Shown in pieces: positions 44,335 to 53,325 of a stretch of 64,000 bases of DNA (its first letter is position 1; every line of letters starts with the position of its first letter). Where the stretch lies: assembly GCF_003550065.1 (NCBI RefSeq), contig NZ_QXDC01000005.1, positions 124,001 to 188,000 on the forward strand, written 5' to 3'. The notes beneath the pieces are model-generated. The model worked only from the letters and a program-made list of their open reading frames with translations. It searched no databases and was not told the DNA's origin. The position numbers and the translations under genes were made by a program. The stretch comes from Hephaestia caeni. GTDB taxonomy: Bacteria > Pseudomonadota > Alphaproteobacteria > Sphingomonadales > Sphingomonadaceae.

Positions 44335-45447
44335 ATGGCGCGCGCGCGGCCTCCGCTCTTTACCGCCCGGCCGAGCCGCTTCGCCGGGCTGCATCGCCAC
44401 AATGCCCGGCTGCTGCTCGCGATCGCCGTCGTGCTCGCCGCGATCGCCGTCGCGCTCTCGACCAGTTCGTCGCTGCCCCCGCCCCGCCACGCCGATTCGG
44501 GCCATCGCCAGACCGACGCCGCGCTCTACCGCTCCATCGTCGAGGGCATCCGCAACGGCGGCGGCTATTACGACGTCGCCGCCGATGCGCTGCGGGCGGG
44601 CCATTATCCGCTGCGCCCGTTCGTTGCCTTCCGGCTGCCGACGCTCGCGGTGGTCGAGGCCGCGCTGCCGCGGGTCGCCGATATGCTGCTGCTGTTCGTG
44701 CTCGCCGCGATCACCGCCGCGGCCTGGCTGACGCGACTGCGGGTCGCGCTGCCCCGCCCCGGCCCGCTCGGCGCGGCGATGGTGCTGATCGCGGGCGGGC
44801 TGATCGCCTTCGTCCAGCCTCCGCTTGTCGTCTTCCATGAAATCTGGGCCGGGCTGCTGATCGCACTCGCGCTCGCGGTGCGCCGGCCGGAACGCTGGCT
44901 CGATGCGGTGGCGCTGGGGCTGATCGCGATGCTGGTGCGCGAGACGGCATTGCTGTTCGTGCTCGCGATGGGCGGGCTGGCACTGCTCGAAGGCCGATCA
45001 CGCGAAGCGCTCGGCTGGGCCGCGACGGTGCTGATCTTCGCGGTCGTCGTGGCGGTCCATATCCACGCGGTGGGCATGGTCGTCCAGCCCGGCGACCTCA
45101 CCTCGCCGGGCTGGCAGGGGATGATGGGGCTTGGCTTCGTGCTCGAATCGATCGCGGTGTCGACCGCGCTCGCCGCGCTGCCGATCTGGCTGGCGGGCGC
45201 GCTGCTGCTCGTCGCCATCGTCGGCTGGGCGGGGTGGAACGATCCGCTCGCGACGCGGACGCTGGCGACGTTGCTCGTCTACGCCCTGCTGATCGGGCTG
45301 TTCGCGCGGCCTGACAATTTCTACTGGGGTCTGATGATCGCGCCGACGGCACTGATCGGCCTCGCCTTCGCACCCGATGCGATTCGCGATATCATCACCG
45401 CGGCGTTCGATACGCGCCGCATCACCGTGACGCGAATCCAGCGATGA
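44335..45447 (+). CDS. Predicted multi-pass membrane protein, function unknown
   Basis: The 370-residue protein has about nine hydrophobic segments (LLLAIAVVLAAIAVALS, MLLLFVLAAITAAAWLT, LIAFVQPPLVVFHEIWAGLL, LIGLFARPDNFYWGLMIAP). ADSGHRQTDAALYRSIVEG near residue 58, just after the first helix, resembles the acidic loop of GT-C-type glycosyltransferases, but the fold is not certain. It starts four bases after ubiB and ends 13 bases before coaBC, so it is probably co-transcribed. Neighbours do not clarify its job. Confidence 0.75.
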   Translation: MARARPPLFTARPSRFAGLHRHNARLLLAIAVVLAAIAVALSTSSSLPPPRHADSGHRQTDAALYRSIVEGIRNGGGYYDVAADALRAGHYPLRPFVAFRLPTLAVVEAALPRVADMLLLFVLAAITAAAWLTRLRVALPRPGPLGAAMVLIAGGLIAFVQPPLVVFHEIWAGLLIALALAVRRPERWLDAVALGLIAMLVRETALLFVLAMGGLALLEGRSREALGWAATVLIFAVVVAVHIHAVGMVVQPGDLTSPGWQGMMGLGFVLESIAVSTALAALPIWLAGALLLVAIVGWAGWNDPLATRTLATLLVYALLIGLFARPDNFYWGLMIAPTALIGLAFAPDAIRDIITAAFDTRRITVTRIQR

Positions 45448-45460
45448 CAGGGGCCCAGCG

Positions 45461-46654
45461 ATGAAGCGTATCCTGCTGATCGTCGGCGGCGGCATCGCCG
45501 CCTACAAGGCGTGCGAGCTGATCCGGCTCGCGCGCAAGGCGGGGATCGCGGTGCGCTGCGTCCTTACGCAAAGCGGCGCGCACTTCGTGACGCCGATGAC
45601 GCTCGCCGCTCTGTCCGAAAACCAGGTCTTCACCAGCCTGTGGGATTTGAAGGACGAGGCCGAGATGGGCCATATCCAGTTGAGCCGCGAGGCCGATCTG
45701 GTCGTCGTCGCGCCCGCCACGGCCGATCTCATGGCGAAGATGGCCGCCGGCATCGCCGACGATCTCGCGACCACATTGCTGCTCGCCACCGATACCCCCG
45801 TCCTCGCCGCGCCCGCGATGAACGTGCGGATGTGGCAGCACGCCGCGACCCAGCGCAACGTCGCCCGGCTCCGCGCCGACGGCGTGACCGTGCTCGATCC
45901 CGACGAAGGCCCGATGGCGTGCGGCGAATACGGCCCCGGCCGCCTGCCCGAGCCCGAGGCGATCCTCGCCGCGATCGAGCAGCATCTCGCCGGCACCCCG
46001 CCCGCGCCCGGCCGCCTTGCCGGCCGCCACGTCCTCGTCACCGCCGGGCCGACACACGAGCCGATCGATCCGGTCCGCTACATCGCCAACCGTTCGTCGG
46101 GGCGGCAGGGCTTCGCGATCGCCGGGGCGCTCGCGGCCGAAGGCGCGGCGGTGACGCTGATCGCCGGCCCGGTGACGCTCGATACCCCCGCGGGCGTAGA
46201 GCGTGTCGATGTCGAGACCGCGCAGGAGATGGCGAACGCGGTCGCCAAGACGTTGCCCGCCGATGCCGCCGTGCTCGTCGCCGCGGTCGCCGACTGGCGC
46301 ACCGACGCCGCGCCACAAAAGATCAAGAAGGGCACCGGCACGCCGACGCTCCGGCTCACCGAAAATCCCGACATCCTGACGATGCTCGCGACCAGCCCGC
46401 ATCGCCCGCGCCTCCTCATCGGATTCGCCGCCGAAACCGATCACGTCATCGAACACGCCACCGCCAAGCGCGCGAAGAAGGGCGCCGACTGGATCGTCGC
46501 CAACGACGTGTCAGGCGACGTCATGGGGGGCGACGCCAACACCGTCCATATCATCCGCGCGCAAGATGTTGAAAGTTGGGAAAAACTCCCCAAGTCACAG
46601 GTCGCGACACGGCTCGCGACCCGCATCGCCGACACGCTTCAGGAGACTGCATGA
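45461..46654 (+). CDS. coaBC: Bifunctional phosphopantothenoylcysteine decarboxylase/synthetase
   Basis: The 397-residue fusion makes two steps of coenzyme A synthesis. The flavin-dependent decarboxylase (CoaC) half shows GGGIAAYKA, the active-site His in MGHIQL, PAMNVRMW and the Cys in MACGEYGPGRLPE. The synthetase (CoaB) half starts near VTAGPTHEPIDPVRYIANRS and carries KIKKG and NDVSG. The stop overlaps the dut start by four bases (ATGA), so the two are coupled. Confidence 0.97.
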   Translation: MKRILLIVGGGIAAYKACELIRLARKAGIAVRCVLTQSGAHFVTPMTLAALSENQVFTSLWDLKDEAEMGHIQLSREADLVVVAPATADLMAKMAAGIADDLATTLLLATDTPVLAAPAMNVRMWQHAATQRNVARLRADGVTVLDPDEGPMACGEYGPGRLPEPEAILAAIEQHLAGTPPAPGRLAGRHVLVTAGPTHEPIDPVRYIANRSSGRQGFAIAGALAAEGAAVTLIAGPVTLDTPAGVERVDVETAQEMANAVAKTLPADAAVLVAAVADWRTDAAPQKIKKGTGTPTLRLTENPDILTMLATSPHRPRLLIGFAAETDHVIEHATAKRAKKGADWIVANDVSGDVMGGDANTVHIIRAQDVESWEKLPKSQVATRLATRIADTLQETA

Positions 46655-47094
46655 CCCCGATCCGCATTGCGATCCGTCGCCTTTCTCACGGCGACGGCCT
46701 GCCGCTCCCCGCTTATGCCACCGACGGCGCGGCGGGGATGGACGTGGTCGCCGCCGAGGACATCGCGCTCGCCCCCGGCGCGCGCCACGCGGTCGCCACC
46801 GGGTTCGCGATCGCGATTCCCGCCGGCTACGAAGTGCAGGTGCGTCCGCGCTCGGGGCTCGCGCTCAAGCACGGCGTCACCTGTCTCAACACGCCGGGCA
46901 CGATCGACAGCGACTATCGCGGCGAGGTCAAGGTGATCCTCGCCAATCTGGGCGACGCGCCGTTCGCGATCGCGCGCGGCGATCGCATCGCGCAACTCGT
47001 CCCCGCCCCTGTCCAGCACGCGACGCTCGATGAGGTTACCGCGCTCGACGATACCGCGCGCGGCGCGGGCGGGTTCGGATCGACCGGTCGGTGA
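46651..47094 (+). CDS. dut: dUTP diphosphatase (dUTPase)
   Basis: The 147-residue homotrimeric dUTPase hydrolyses dUTP to dUMP. The five family motifs are visible: DGAAGMDV, RPRSGLALKHG, NTPGTIDSDYRGE, RGDRIAQLV and RGAGGFGSTG, the last closing over the active site. ATG at 46651 overlaps the coaBC stop. The coaBC-dut pairing is widespread in bacteria. Confidence 0.98.
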   Translation: MTPIRIAIRRLSHGDGLPLPAYATDGAAGMDVVAAEDIALAPGARHAVATGFAIAIPAGYEVQVRPRSGLALKHGVTCLNTPGTIDSDYRGEVKVILANLGDAPFAIARGDRIAQLVPAPVQHATLDEVTALDDTARGAGGFGSTGR

Positions 47095-47528
47095 TCCCGC
47101 TGCTGCTGCTCGCGCTTCAGAGCGTGCTCGCGCCGTCGACCCATATTCCCGGATCGGCCCAACCCCCGGCAATGCAGGAACGGCCCCGCCCGGCGACGAT
47201 CGACTGGGATATGCTCGCACCGCTCAGCTATCTCGAGCCGCCGACCCTGACGCCGCCGATGCGCCGCTTTGTCGATGACGAGGTTCGCTCGGGCCGTTGC
47301 CGGCCGCCGCGCGACGCCGCCGGCCGCTACACGATCACGCTCGACGTCGCGGTGCTCGTCGATGGCGACGGCCGGATATTGCGGACGCTGCCGCGTGCGA
47401 TCGATTGCCCGACGGTCGAGCAATTCGGCGCCGGGCTCGCGCTCAGCTTCGCGCGTGAGAACCTCCTTCCCCGCGCGCGCCACGACGATCGCTGGTTCCG
47501 CGCCACGTTCGTCTTCCCGCAGCCGTGA
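47091..47528 (+). CDS. Small secreted protein, function unknown
   Basis: The 145-residue protein starts with a short hydrophobic segment (IPLLLLALQSVLAPS), likely a signal peptide. A Pro-rich stretch follows, then a compact domain with two cysteines (SGRCRPPRDAAGRY and AIDCPTVEQFGAGL) that could form a disulfide. GTG at 47091 overlaps the dut stop, and its own stop overlaps the next gene, so it is part of the coaBC-dut-moeB unit. The shape resembles periplasmic TonB-C-like small domains (LDVAVLVDGDGRILR). I do not recognise the family. Confidence 0.75.
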   Translation: MIPLLLLALQSVLAPSTHIPGSAQPPAMQERPRPATIDWDMLAPLSYLEPPTLTPPMRRFVDDEVRSGRCRPPRDAAGRYTITLDVAVLVDGDGRILRTLPRAIDCPTVEQFGAGLALSFARENLLPRARHDDRWFRATFVFPQP

Positions 47529-48289
47529 CGCTCAGCGACGATCAACTCTCCCGCTATGCGCGCCACATCGTCCTGAAGGAGATTGGCGGCACGGGGCAGA
47601 CGCGGCTGCTGGCGTCCACGGTCGCGCTGGTCGGCGCGGGCGGGATCGGCAGCCCCGCGATCCAGTATCTTGCCGCCGCCGGGGTCGGCACGCTGATCGT
47701 GATCGATGACGATCGGGTCGATCTCTCCAACCTCCAGCGCCAGACGCTCTACGCCACCGCCGACCAGGGCGCGCCCAAGACCGCCGCCGCCGCCGCCGCG
47801 GTCGCGCGGCTCAACCCCGACGTGACGGTGATCGAGCGCCGCCGGCGCCTCGACGCCGCCAACGCCGCCGCGCTGATCGCGGGCGCCGACGTGATCATCG
47901 ACGGCTCGGACAATTTCGCCACCCGCCTCGCCGCCGCCGACGCCGCGCTGGCGCAGCGCATCCCGCTCGTCTCCGCCGCGATCGGCCAGTTCGAGGGCCA
48001 GCTCGCCGTCTTCCGCGGCTGGGAGACCGACAAGCCCTGCTACCGCTGCCTCGTCGGCGCCGACCCCGACCGCGCCGAGGCAAGCTGCGCCGAACAGGGC
48101 GTGATGGGCGCGATGACCGGCATGATGGGCAGCCTCGCCGCATTGGAAGCGATCCGCGCGATCGTGCCCTTCGGCACCGATCCCGCCGGATCGCTGCTGC
48201 TGGTCGATACGCTCGACTTCCGCTTCCGCACATTGCGCCTCCCGAAAGATCCGGGTTGCCCGGCCTGTGGACACGGGCCAGCTTCATAA
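47525..48289 (+). CDS. moeB: MoeB/ThiF-type adenylyltransferase
   Basis: The 254-residue E1-like protein adenylates the C terminus of a sulfur-carrier protein (MoaD or ThiS). ARHIVLKEIGGTGQ, the nucleotide loop VGAGGIGSPAIQYLAAAG, DLSNLQRQTLY and the zinc-binding pairs CYRC and CPAC mark the family. It lacks a C-terminal rhodanese domain. GTG at 47525 overlaps the preceding stop. Whether it serves molybdopterin or thiamine synthesis is not clear from the neighbours. Confidence 0.92.
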   Translation: MTLSDDQLSRYARHIVLKEIGGTGQTRLLASTVALVGAGGIGSPAIQYLAAAGVGTLIVIDDDRVDLSNLQRQTLYATADQGAPKTAAAAAAVARLNPDVTVIERRRRLDAANAAALIAGADVIIDGSDNFATRLAAADAALAQRIPLVSAAIGQFEGQLAVFRGWETDKPCYRCLVGADPDRAEASCAEQGVMGAMTGMMGSLAALEAIRAIVPFGTDPAGSLLLVDTLDFRFRTLRLPKDPGCPACGHGPAS

Positions 48290-48379
48290 GCGACAACGTC
48301 GGGCGCGCGGCGAGCGAAGGGGGGAACAGCCACGCTGGGAACGACGCTGGTCCTCGCTTTCCGCTCGATCCGCCGGCAC

Positions 48380-49537
48380 GTGCTGCGCTCGTTCCTCACG
48401 GTGCTCGGCATCGTCATCGGCGTCGCCGCGGTGGTGACGATGGTGACGCTCGGCAATGCGACCAGCGCGGCGGTGCAGCAGAGTATCGCCAATCTCGGCA
48501 CCAACATCCTCCACCTTCATCCCGGCGGCGGATTCAGGCGCGGCGGTGGCGGCGCGCGTCCGCCCGACTTCAAACCGGCGGATGTGACCGCGATCGAGCA
48601 GCAGGTCGCCGGCGTCACCGGTGTCGCGCCGCAAGCCCAGACCAGCGCGACCGTCATCCGTGACGGCTACAATTGGTCGACGACGATCTTCGGCATGGAT
48701 GACGTCTATTTCGAGGTGCAGCCCTGGCCGCTCGAGCAAGGCCGCATCTTCACCCGGATCGAGGAGCAGGCGGGCAAGGCCGTCTGCATCATCGGCGGCA
48801 CCGTGCGCAGCAATCTGTTTCCCGGCATCGACCCGATCGGCAAGCGCTTTCGCGCCGGCACCGTCTCATGCACCGTGGTCGGCCTGCTCACCAGCAAGGG
48901 CATGGCCCAGTACGGCGACCAGGACGACATGGTCATCATGCCGATCAAGGCGGTCGAGCGCCGCTTCCTCGGCACCACCGATATCAAGGCGATGCTGATC
49001 GGCGTCGATGCCGCCTACGACACCGATCAGGTCAAGGCCTCGCTGACCGACCTGTTGCGCGAACGCCGCCGGCTGGAGCCGGGCGAGGACGACGACTTCC
49101 TCATCGTCGATCCCAAGCAGATTTCCGAGACGCTGGCGGGCGCCACCAATCTGCTCACCGGCATCGTCACCGCGGTCGCGGCGATCAGCCTGATCGTCGG
49201 CGGCATCGGCATCATGAACATCATGCTGGTCTCGGTCACCGAGCGCACACGAGAGATCGGCATCCGCCTCGCGATCGGCGCGGTCGCGCGCGAGGTGCTG
49301 CTCCAGTTCCTCGTCGAATCGATCGTGCTGTCGTGCCTCGGCGGCCTGATCGGGCTGGTCATCGCGCAAGCCGCGGTGATGGCGATCGCGCCGGTGATGA
49401 AGGTCGACTGGGTATTTTCCCCCGGCATCAACCTGCTCGCCTTCGCGGTCTCGGCGGTGATCGGCGTGGTGTTCGGCTATTTCCCCGCCCGCCGCGCCGC
49501 CGCGCTCAACCCGATCGACGCCCTGCGGCACGAATGA
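48380..49537 (+). CDS. MacB/FtsX-type ABC transporter permease (no ATPase nearby)
   Basis: The protein of at least 385 residues has the MacB topology: helix 1 (FLTVLGIVIGVAAVVTMVT), a large periplasmic domain, and three C-terminal helices (GIVTAVAAISLIVGGIGIMN, LLQFLVESIVLSCLGGLIGL, INLLAFAVSAVIGVVFGYF) with the conserved SVTERTREIGIRLAIGA. The in-frame GTG at 48380 cuts short the usual RSIRRHVLRS leader. The reading frame stays open upstream, and a CTG at 48335 behind GGGGGG at 48319-48324 would restore it. No MacA or ATP-binding gene is adjacent. Confidence 0.85.
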   Translation: MLRSFLTVLGIVIGVAAVVTMVTLGNATSAAVQQSIANLGTNILHLHPGGGFRRGGGGARPPDFKPADVTAIEQQVAGVTGVAPQAQTSATVIRDGYNWSTTIFGMDDVYFEVQPWPLEQGRIFTRIEEQAGKAVCIIGGTVRSNLFPGIDPIGKRFRAGTVSCTVVGLLTSKGMAQYGDQDDMVIMPIKAVERRFLGTTDIKAMLIGVDAAYDTDQVKASLTDLLRERRRLEPGEDDDFLIVDPKQISETLAGATNLLTGIVTAVAAISLIVGGIGIMNIMLVSVTERTREIGIRLAIGAVAREVLLQFLVESIVLSCLGGLIGLVIAQAAVMAIAPVMKVDWVFSPGINLLAFAVSAVIGVVFGYFPARRAAALNPIDALRHE

Positions 49538-49622
49538 TCGCGTGGCCCTCTAATCAGTCTTGTACCGTCAGCCGAGGCGCGACAAGCTCCGGCTGTCTGA
49601 AAGCATTCCAGCGGGGGACATG

Positions 49623-51161
49623 ATGGGGCGAGGATCACTGTGCGCGATCTGGCTGGCGGTCGCGGGCGCTCTGGTCGCCGATCCGGCATTCGCCCGCTGC
49701 GCCGACTCTGCGGCACAGAAGACCGCGCGCGAGGCCGCCTTCGTAGATCAGGTCAGTACCCGAACGCCGACCTACCTTCAGGATTTCAGCGTACCGGGCG
49801 GTGCGGTGGTGGTGATCGAGAACGGCAGGGTCATTCTGGCGCGTGGCTTCGGCGTGGCGAACAAGGCAACCGCGGCGCCGGTCGGCCCCGGAACGCTGTT
49901 CAACATCGGATCGACCTCCAAATCGGTGGCGGCATGGGGCGCGATGCAACTCGTGAGCGACGGCAAGCTATCGCTCGACGATCCGGTCGACACGCGGCTG
50001 AAGCGTTGGCACCTGCCCGCGTCGCCCTATCCGGCATCGGGTGTCACCTTGCGGCGACTGCTCAGCCACACGGCCGGCCTGTCGGTGTCCGGCTATCGCG
50101 GCTGGGGACCTGATGACCTTATACCGACGCTGGAACAGTCCTTGTCCGGTCAGGCAAACGGGGCAGGCGCGGTCGTTCTGGAGGCGACGCCGGGCACGCG
50201 CTGGTCCTATTCGGGCGGCGGCTACACGCTGATGCAACTGCTGGTCGAGGAAACCGCGGGCAGATCGTTCGCCGACTATATGCGCGACGCGGTTCTTCGC
50301 CCGCTGGGCATGAACGACAGCAGCTTCGCGCTGACGGCCGACGTGCTTGGCCGGGCGGCGCGGGCCTATGATGAGCTGGGGGAAGAGACGCCCACACCCA
50401 GATTCGCCGAACTCGCGGCGGCGGGCATGTATACGACCGTCGGCGACATGGCCTGCTACGCGCTGGCGTCGATCGACGACCCGCGATCCGGGGCGGTGTT
50501 GAAGCCGGGCATACTCGATCTCATGACCTCGCCTGCGCCCGGCACGGATGGACATTGGGGGTTGGGCTACGCCATCCAGCCGGCAGGCGACGGTTTCCCG
50601 GACGGTGTGGAACGCGTCGGCCATGACGGCGGCAATCGTGGGTGGCAGAGCTTCTTCTGGGTCAGCCGGGCCAGGCGCGATGGACTGATCGTCCTCACCA
50701 ACGGTTCGAACGGCTGGAACGTATCGAACCAACTCGTCGCCGACTGGATGGAATGGAAAACAGGCAAGCGGCTTCCGATCCCGCGCTCCATCGCGGCGAC
50801 CATTCTTCGGCCTTTGCACGAAGCAAGCGTGTCGGCGGCGATCGCCCGCTATGAGGTGCTGAAAAAGGAATCTCCGGCAAGCTACATCTTCAATGCCAAC
50901 GAACTCAATCGTCTCGGTTATTCCCTGCTGCACAAGGGCCGCGTGGCGGACGCCATCGCTTTATGGGAATTCAACGCGCGCGAATATCCTAATGACTGGA
51001 ACGTTCACGACAGTCTCGGCGACGGGTACGCCGCGGCCGGCCCCGCCTTCGCGGGCAAGGCGACCGCGAGCTTCCGTCGGTCGCTTGCCCTGAATCCGTC
51101 CAACGCCCACGCGCGCGAGATGATCACGCGCATAGGGAGAGGCGATTCCTTCCCGTTGTGA
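49623..51161 (+). CDS. Serine beta-lactamase-like/CubicO-type hydrolase with TPR-like tail
   Basis: The 512-residue protein has a signal peptide (about residues 1-25, cleavage near AFA). It has the class C/CubicO active site: GSTSKS (catalytic Ser and Lys), YSGGGY (Tyr-x-Gly form) and HDGG near the end. The last 100 residues contain one to two TPR-like repeats (RLGYSLLHKGRVADAIALWE and the next unit). Such proteins are esterases, peptidases or amide hydrolases; antibiotic resistance is not implied. ATG 49623 follows GGGGGA at 49613-49618; ATG 49620 is adjacent. Codon use looks slightly less GC-biased than its neighbours. Confidence 0.87.
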   Translation: MGRGSLCAIWLAVAGALVADPAFARCADSAAQKTAREAAFVDQVSTRTPTYLQDFSVPGGAVVVIENGRVILARGFGVANKATAAPVGPGTLFNIGSTSKSVAAWGAMQLVSDGKLSLDDPVDTRLKRWHLPASPYPASGVTLRRLLSHTAGLSVSGYRGWGPDDLIPTLEQSLSGQANGAGAVVLEATPGTRWSYSGGGYTLMQLLVEETAGRSFADYMRDAVLRPLGMNDSSFALTADVLGRAARAYDELGEETPTPRFAELAAAGMYTTVGDMACYALASIDDPRSGAVLKPGILDLMTSPAPGTDGHWGLGYAIQPAGDGFPDGVERVGHDGGNRGWQSFFWVSRARRDGLIVLTNGSNGWNVSNQLVADWMEWKTGKRLPIPRSIAATILRPLHEASVSAAIARYEVLKKESPASYIFNANELNRLGYSLLHKGRVADAIALWEFNAREYPNDWNVHDSLGDGYAAAGPAFAGKATASFRRSLALNPSNAHAREMITRIGRGDSFPL

Positions 51162-51183
51162 TATCCGGCGGAACCGCGCCCGC

Positions 51184-52059
51184 TCACCCCTTCGCGAACA
51201 ACCGCTCCCCGAACGCCCGCACCTTCGCACCGATCTCGGGATGCGCCAGCGCCAGTTCCAGGTTGGCCTGGACATACCCCGCCTTGTCCCCGCAATCGTA
51301 GCGCTTGCCGCCAAAGGTGAAGGCGTGGAACGGCTGCGTGCCGATCATTTGCGCCATCGCGTCGGTCAACTGGATCTCGCCGCCCGCACCCTTTTCCTGC
51401 GTCTCCAGGATGCGCATCACCTCGGGCTGGAGGATGTAGCGGCCGGGGATCATGATGTTCGACGGGGCGCTGCCCTGCTTCGGTTTCTCGACCAGCCCCT
51501 TCACCTCCACCAGCGCGCCGTCGCGTTCGCCGGGATCGATGATGCCGTATTTGTCGGTCTCGCTGGCGGGCACTTCGAGCCCGCACACCACGTTGCCGCC
51601 GATCCGGTTGTACGCCTCGACCATCGCCTTCATGCAGCCGGGCTTGCCGATCATCAGTTCGTCGGCGAGGAAGATCGCGAACGGCTCGTCGCCCACGATA
51701 TCGCGCGCGCACCACACCGCATGGCCCAGCCCCAGCGGCTCCTGCTGGCGGACATAGGCGCACGCGCCGGGCTTCAACCGCGTCGCCTCCAGCACCTCGA
51801 GCGATTTGCCGCGGCCGGCCATTGTCGTTTCCAGCTCGAAGGCGATGTCGAAATGGTCCTCGATCGCGGTCTTGTTGCGGCCGGTCACGAAGATCATCTG
51901 CTCGATCCCCGCCTCGATCGCCTCGTCGACCGCGTACTGGATCAGCGGCCGATCGACGACGGGCAGCATCTCCTTCGGCGTCGCCTTGGTGGCGGGCAGG
52001 AAGCGCGTGCCCAGCCCCGCGACGGGGAAGACGGCCTTGCGCAGAGGCTTGATCGACAT
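51184..52059 (-). CDS. galU: UTP-glucose-1-phosphate uridylyltransferase
   Basis: The 291-residue enzyme makes UDP-glucose for polysaccharide and lipopolysaccharide synthesis. Visible are VAGLGTRFLPATKATPKEML, DRPLIQYAVDEAIEAGI, LADELMIG and VEKPKQGSAPSN. ATG at 52059 is selected as the normal N terminus (MSIKPLRKAVFPVAGLGTR). GGAAAGGA lies 12 bases upstream on the minus strand. It is convergent with the beta-lactamase-like gene and divergent from wecB, and is the first gene of the nucleotide-sugar region. Confidence 0.97.
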   Translation of the reverse strand: MSIKPLRKAVFPVAGLGTRFLPATKATPKEMLPVVDRPLIQYAVDEAIEAGIEQMIFVTGRNKTAIEDHFDIAFELETTMAGRGKSLEVLEATRLKPGACAYVRQQEPLGLGHAVWCARDIVGDEPFAIFLADELMIGKPGCMKAMVEAYNRIGGNVVCGLEVPASETDKYGIIDPGERDGALVEVKGLVEKPKQGSAPSNIMIPGRYILQPEVMRILETQEKGAGGEIQLTDAMAQMIGTQPFHAFTFGGKRYDCGDKAGYVQANLELALAHPEIGAKVRAFGERLFAKG

Positions 52060-52185
52060 TGGGAAAACGGTCCTTTCCAAATCGCAACGACCCCCCAGTC
52101 GGCGCCGCCCGTAGCAAATTGCGGAGCACCCGACCACACGTCAGAATTAGGCCGGTCTTAACGACGGGGCATTACGGCGACGGGC

Positions 52186-53325
52186 ATGACCAAAGACGCG
52201 CAACGCACGGTGCTGGTGGTGTTCGGCACGCGGCCCGAGGCGATCAAGCTGTTCCCCGTGGTGCGCGCGCTTGCGGCGACGCCGGGGATTCGTGTGCGCA
52301 CCTGCGTGACGGCGCAGCATCGCGGGCTGCTCGATCAGGTGCTCGACATCGCCGGGCTCACCCCCGACGTCGATCTCGACCTGATGGAACCCGGCCAGTC
52401 GCTCGACCGGCTGACGGCGCGGCTCCTCACCGGTATCGGCGAGACGCTCGACGTCGAAAAACCCGATCGCATCATCGTCCAGGGCGACACCGCCACCGTC
52501 ATGGCAGCAGCCCTCGCCGCCTATTACCGTCGCATTCCCGTCGGCCATGTCGAAGCGGGGCTGCGTTCGGGCGACATCTACGCGCCCTGGCCCGAGGAAG
52601 TGAACCGCCGCATCGTCGCGCCGATCGCCGACCAGCATTTCGCCCCCACCGACACCGCCGCCGAGGCGCTGAAGCGCGAGAATGTCGACTCGCGCCTGAT
52701 CCACGTCACCGGCAACACCGTGATCGACGCGCTCCACGCCACCACCGCGCGGATCGCCGCCGATCCCGCGCTCGCCGCCGCGCTCGATCCCGTCGCCACG
52801 CGCTTCGCCGGCAAGCGGCTGATCCTCGTCACCACCCACCGGCGCGAGAATTTCGGCGGCGGCATGGCCTCGATCGCCCACGCGATCGCGCGCATCGCCG
52901 AGCGCCCCGACGTCGCGGTGCTGTTCCCGATGCACCCCAACCCCAACGTCGTCTCGGTGATGGATGACATTCTCGGCGAACGAACCAATGTGGCTCGTAT
53001 CGATCCGATCGACTATCCAAACTTCATCCGAGCGCTCGGCCTTGCGCATATCGTGCTCACCGATTCGGGGGGCGTGCAGGAAGAAGCGCCGGCGCTCGGC
53101 AAGCCGGTGCTGGTGATGCGCGACACCACCGAACGCCCCGAAGGCGTCGCCGCCGGCACCGCGAAGCTGATCGGCTCGAACGAAGACCGCATCGTTTCCG
53201 AAATCTTCACCCTCCTCGACGATAACCATGCCTGGTCCGCAATGGCCCGCGCCCACAATCCGTTCGGCGACGGCCATGCGGCTGAACGGATTGCTAGGAT
53301 CGTCGCACATGGTTTCGGACTCTGA
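52186..53325 (+). CDS. wecB: UDP-N-acetylglucosamine 2-epimerase
   Basis: The 379-residue non-hydrolysing epimerase converts UDP-GlcNAc to UDP-ManNAc. It shows FGTRPEAIKLFPVVRAL, VQGDTATVMA, GHVEAGLRSGD, THRRENFGGG and LTDSGGVQEEAPALGKPVLV, all family signatures. It overlaps wecC by 17 bases. The pair would supply UDP-ManNAcA for a surface polysaccharide. ATG at 52186 lies just after a CGGCGACGGGC stretch with only a weak Shine-Dalgarno. Confidence 0.96.
   Translation: MTKDAQRTVLVVFGTRPEAIKLFPVVRALAATPGIRVRTCVTAQHRGLLDQVLDIAGLTPDVDLDLMEPGQSLDRLTARLLTGIGETLDVEKPDRIIVQGDTATVMAAALAAYYRRIPVGHVEAGLRSGDIYAPWPEEVNRRIVAPIADQHFAPTDTAAEALKRENVDSRLIHVTGNTVIDALHATTARIAADPALAAALDPVATRFAGKRLILVTTHRRENFGGGMASIAHAIARIAERPDVAVLFPMHPNPNVVSVMDDILGERTNVARIDPIDYPNFIRALGLAHIVLTDSGGVQEEAPALGKPVLVMRDTTERPEGVAAGTAKLIGSNEDRIVSEIFTLLDDNHAWSAMARAHNPFGDGHAAERIARIVAHGFGL

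Noticed and set aside
49623..51161. Antibiotic-resistance beta-lactamase
   Set aside because: The fold class is broad, the protein has a TPR-like tail and its KTG motif is replaced by HDG, which fits CubicO-type esterases or peptidases better.
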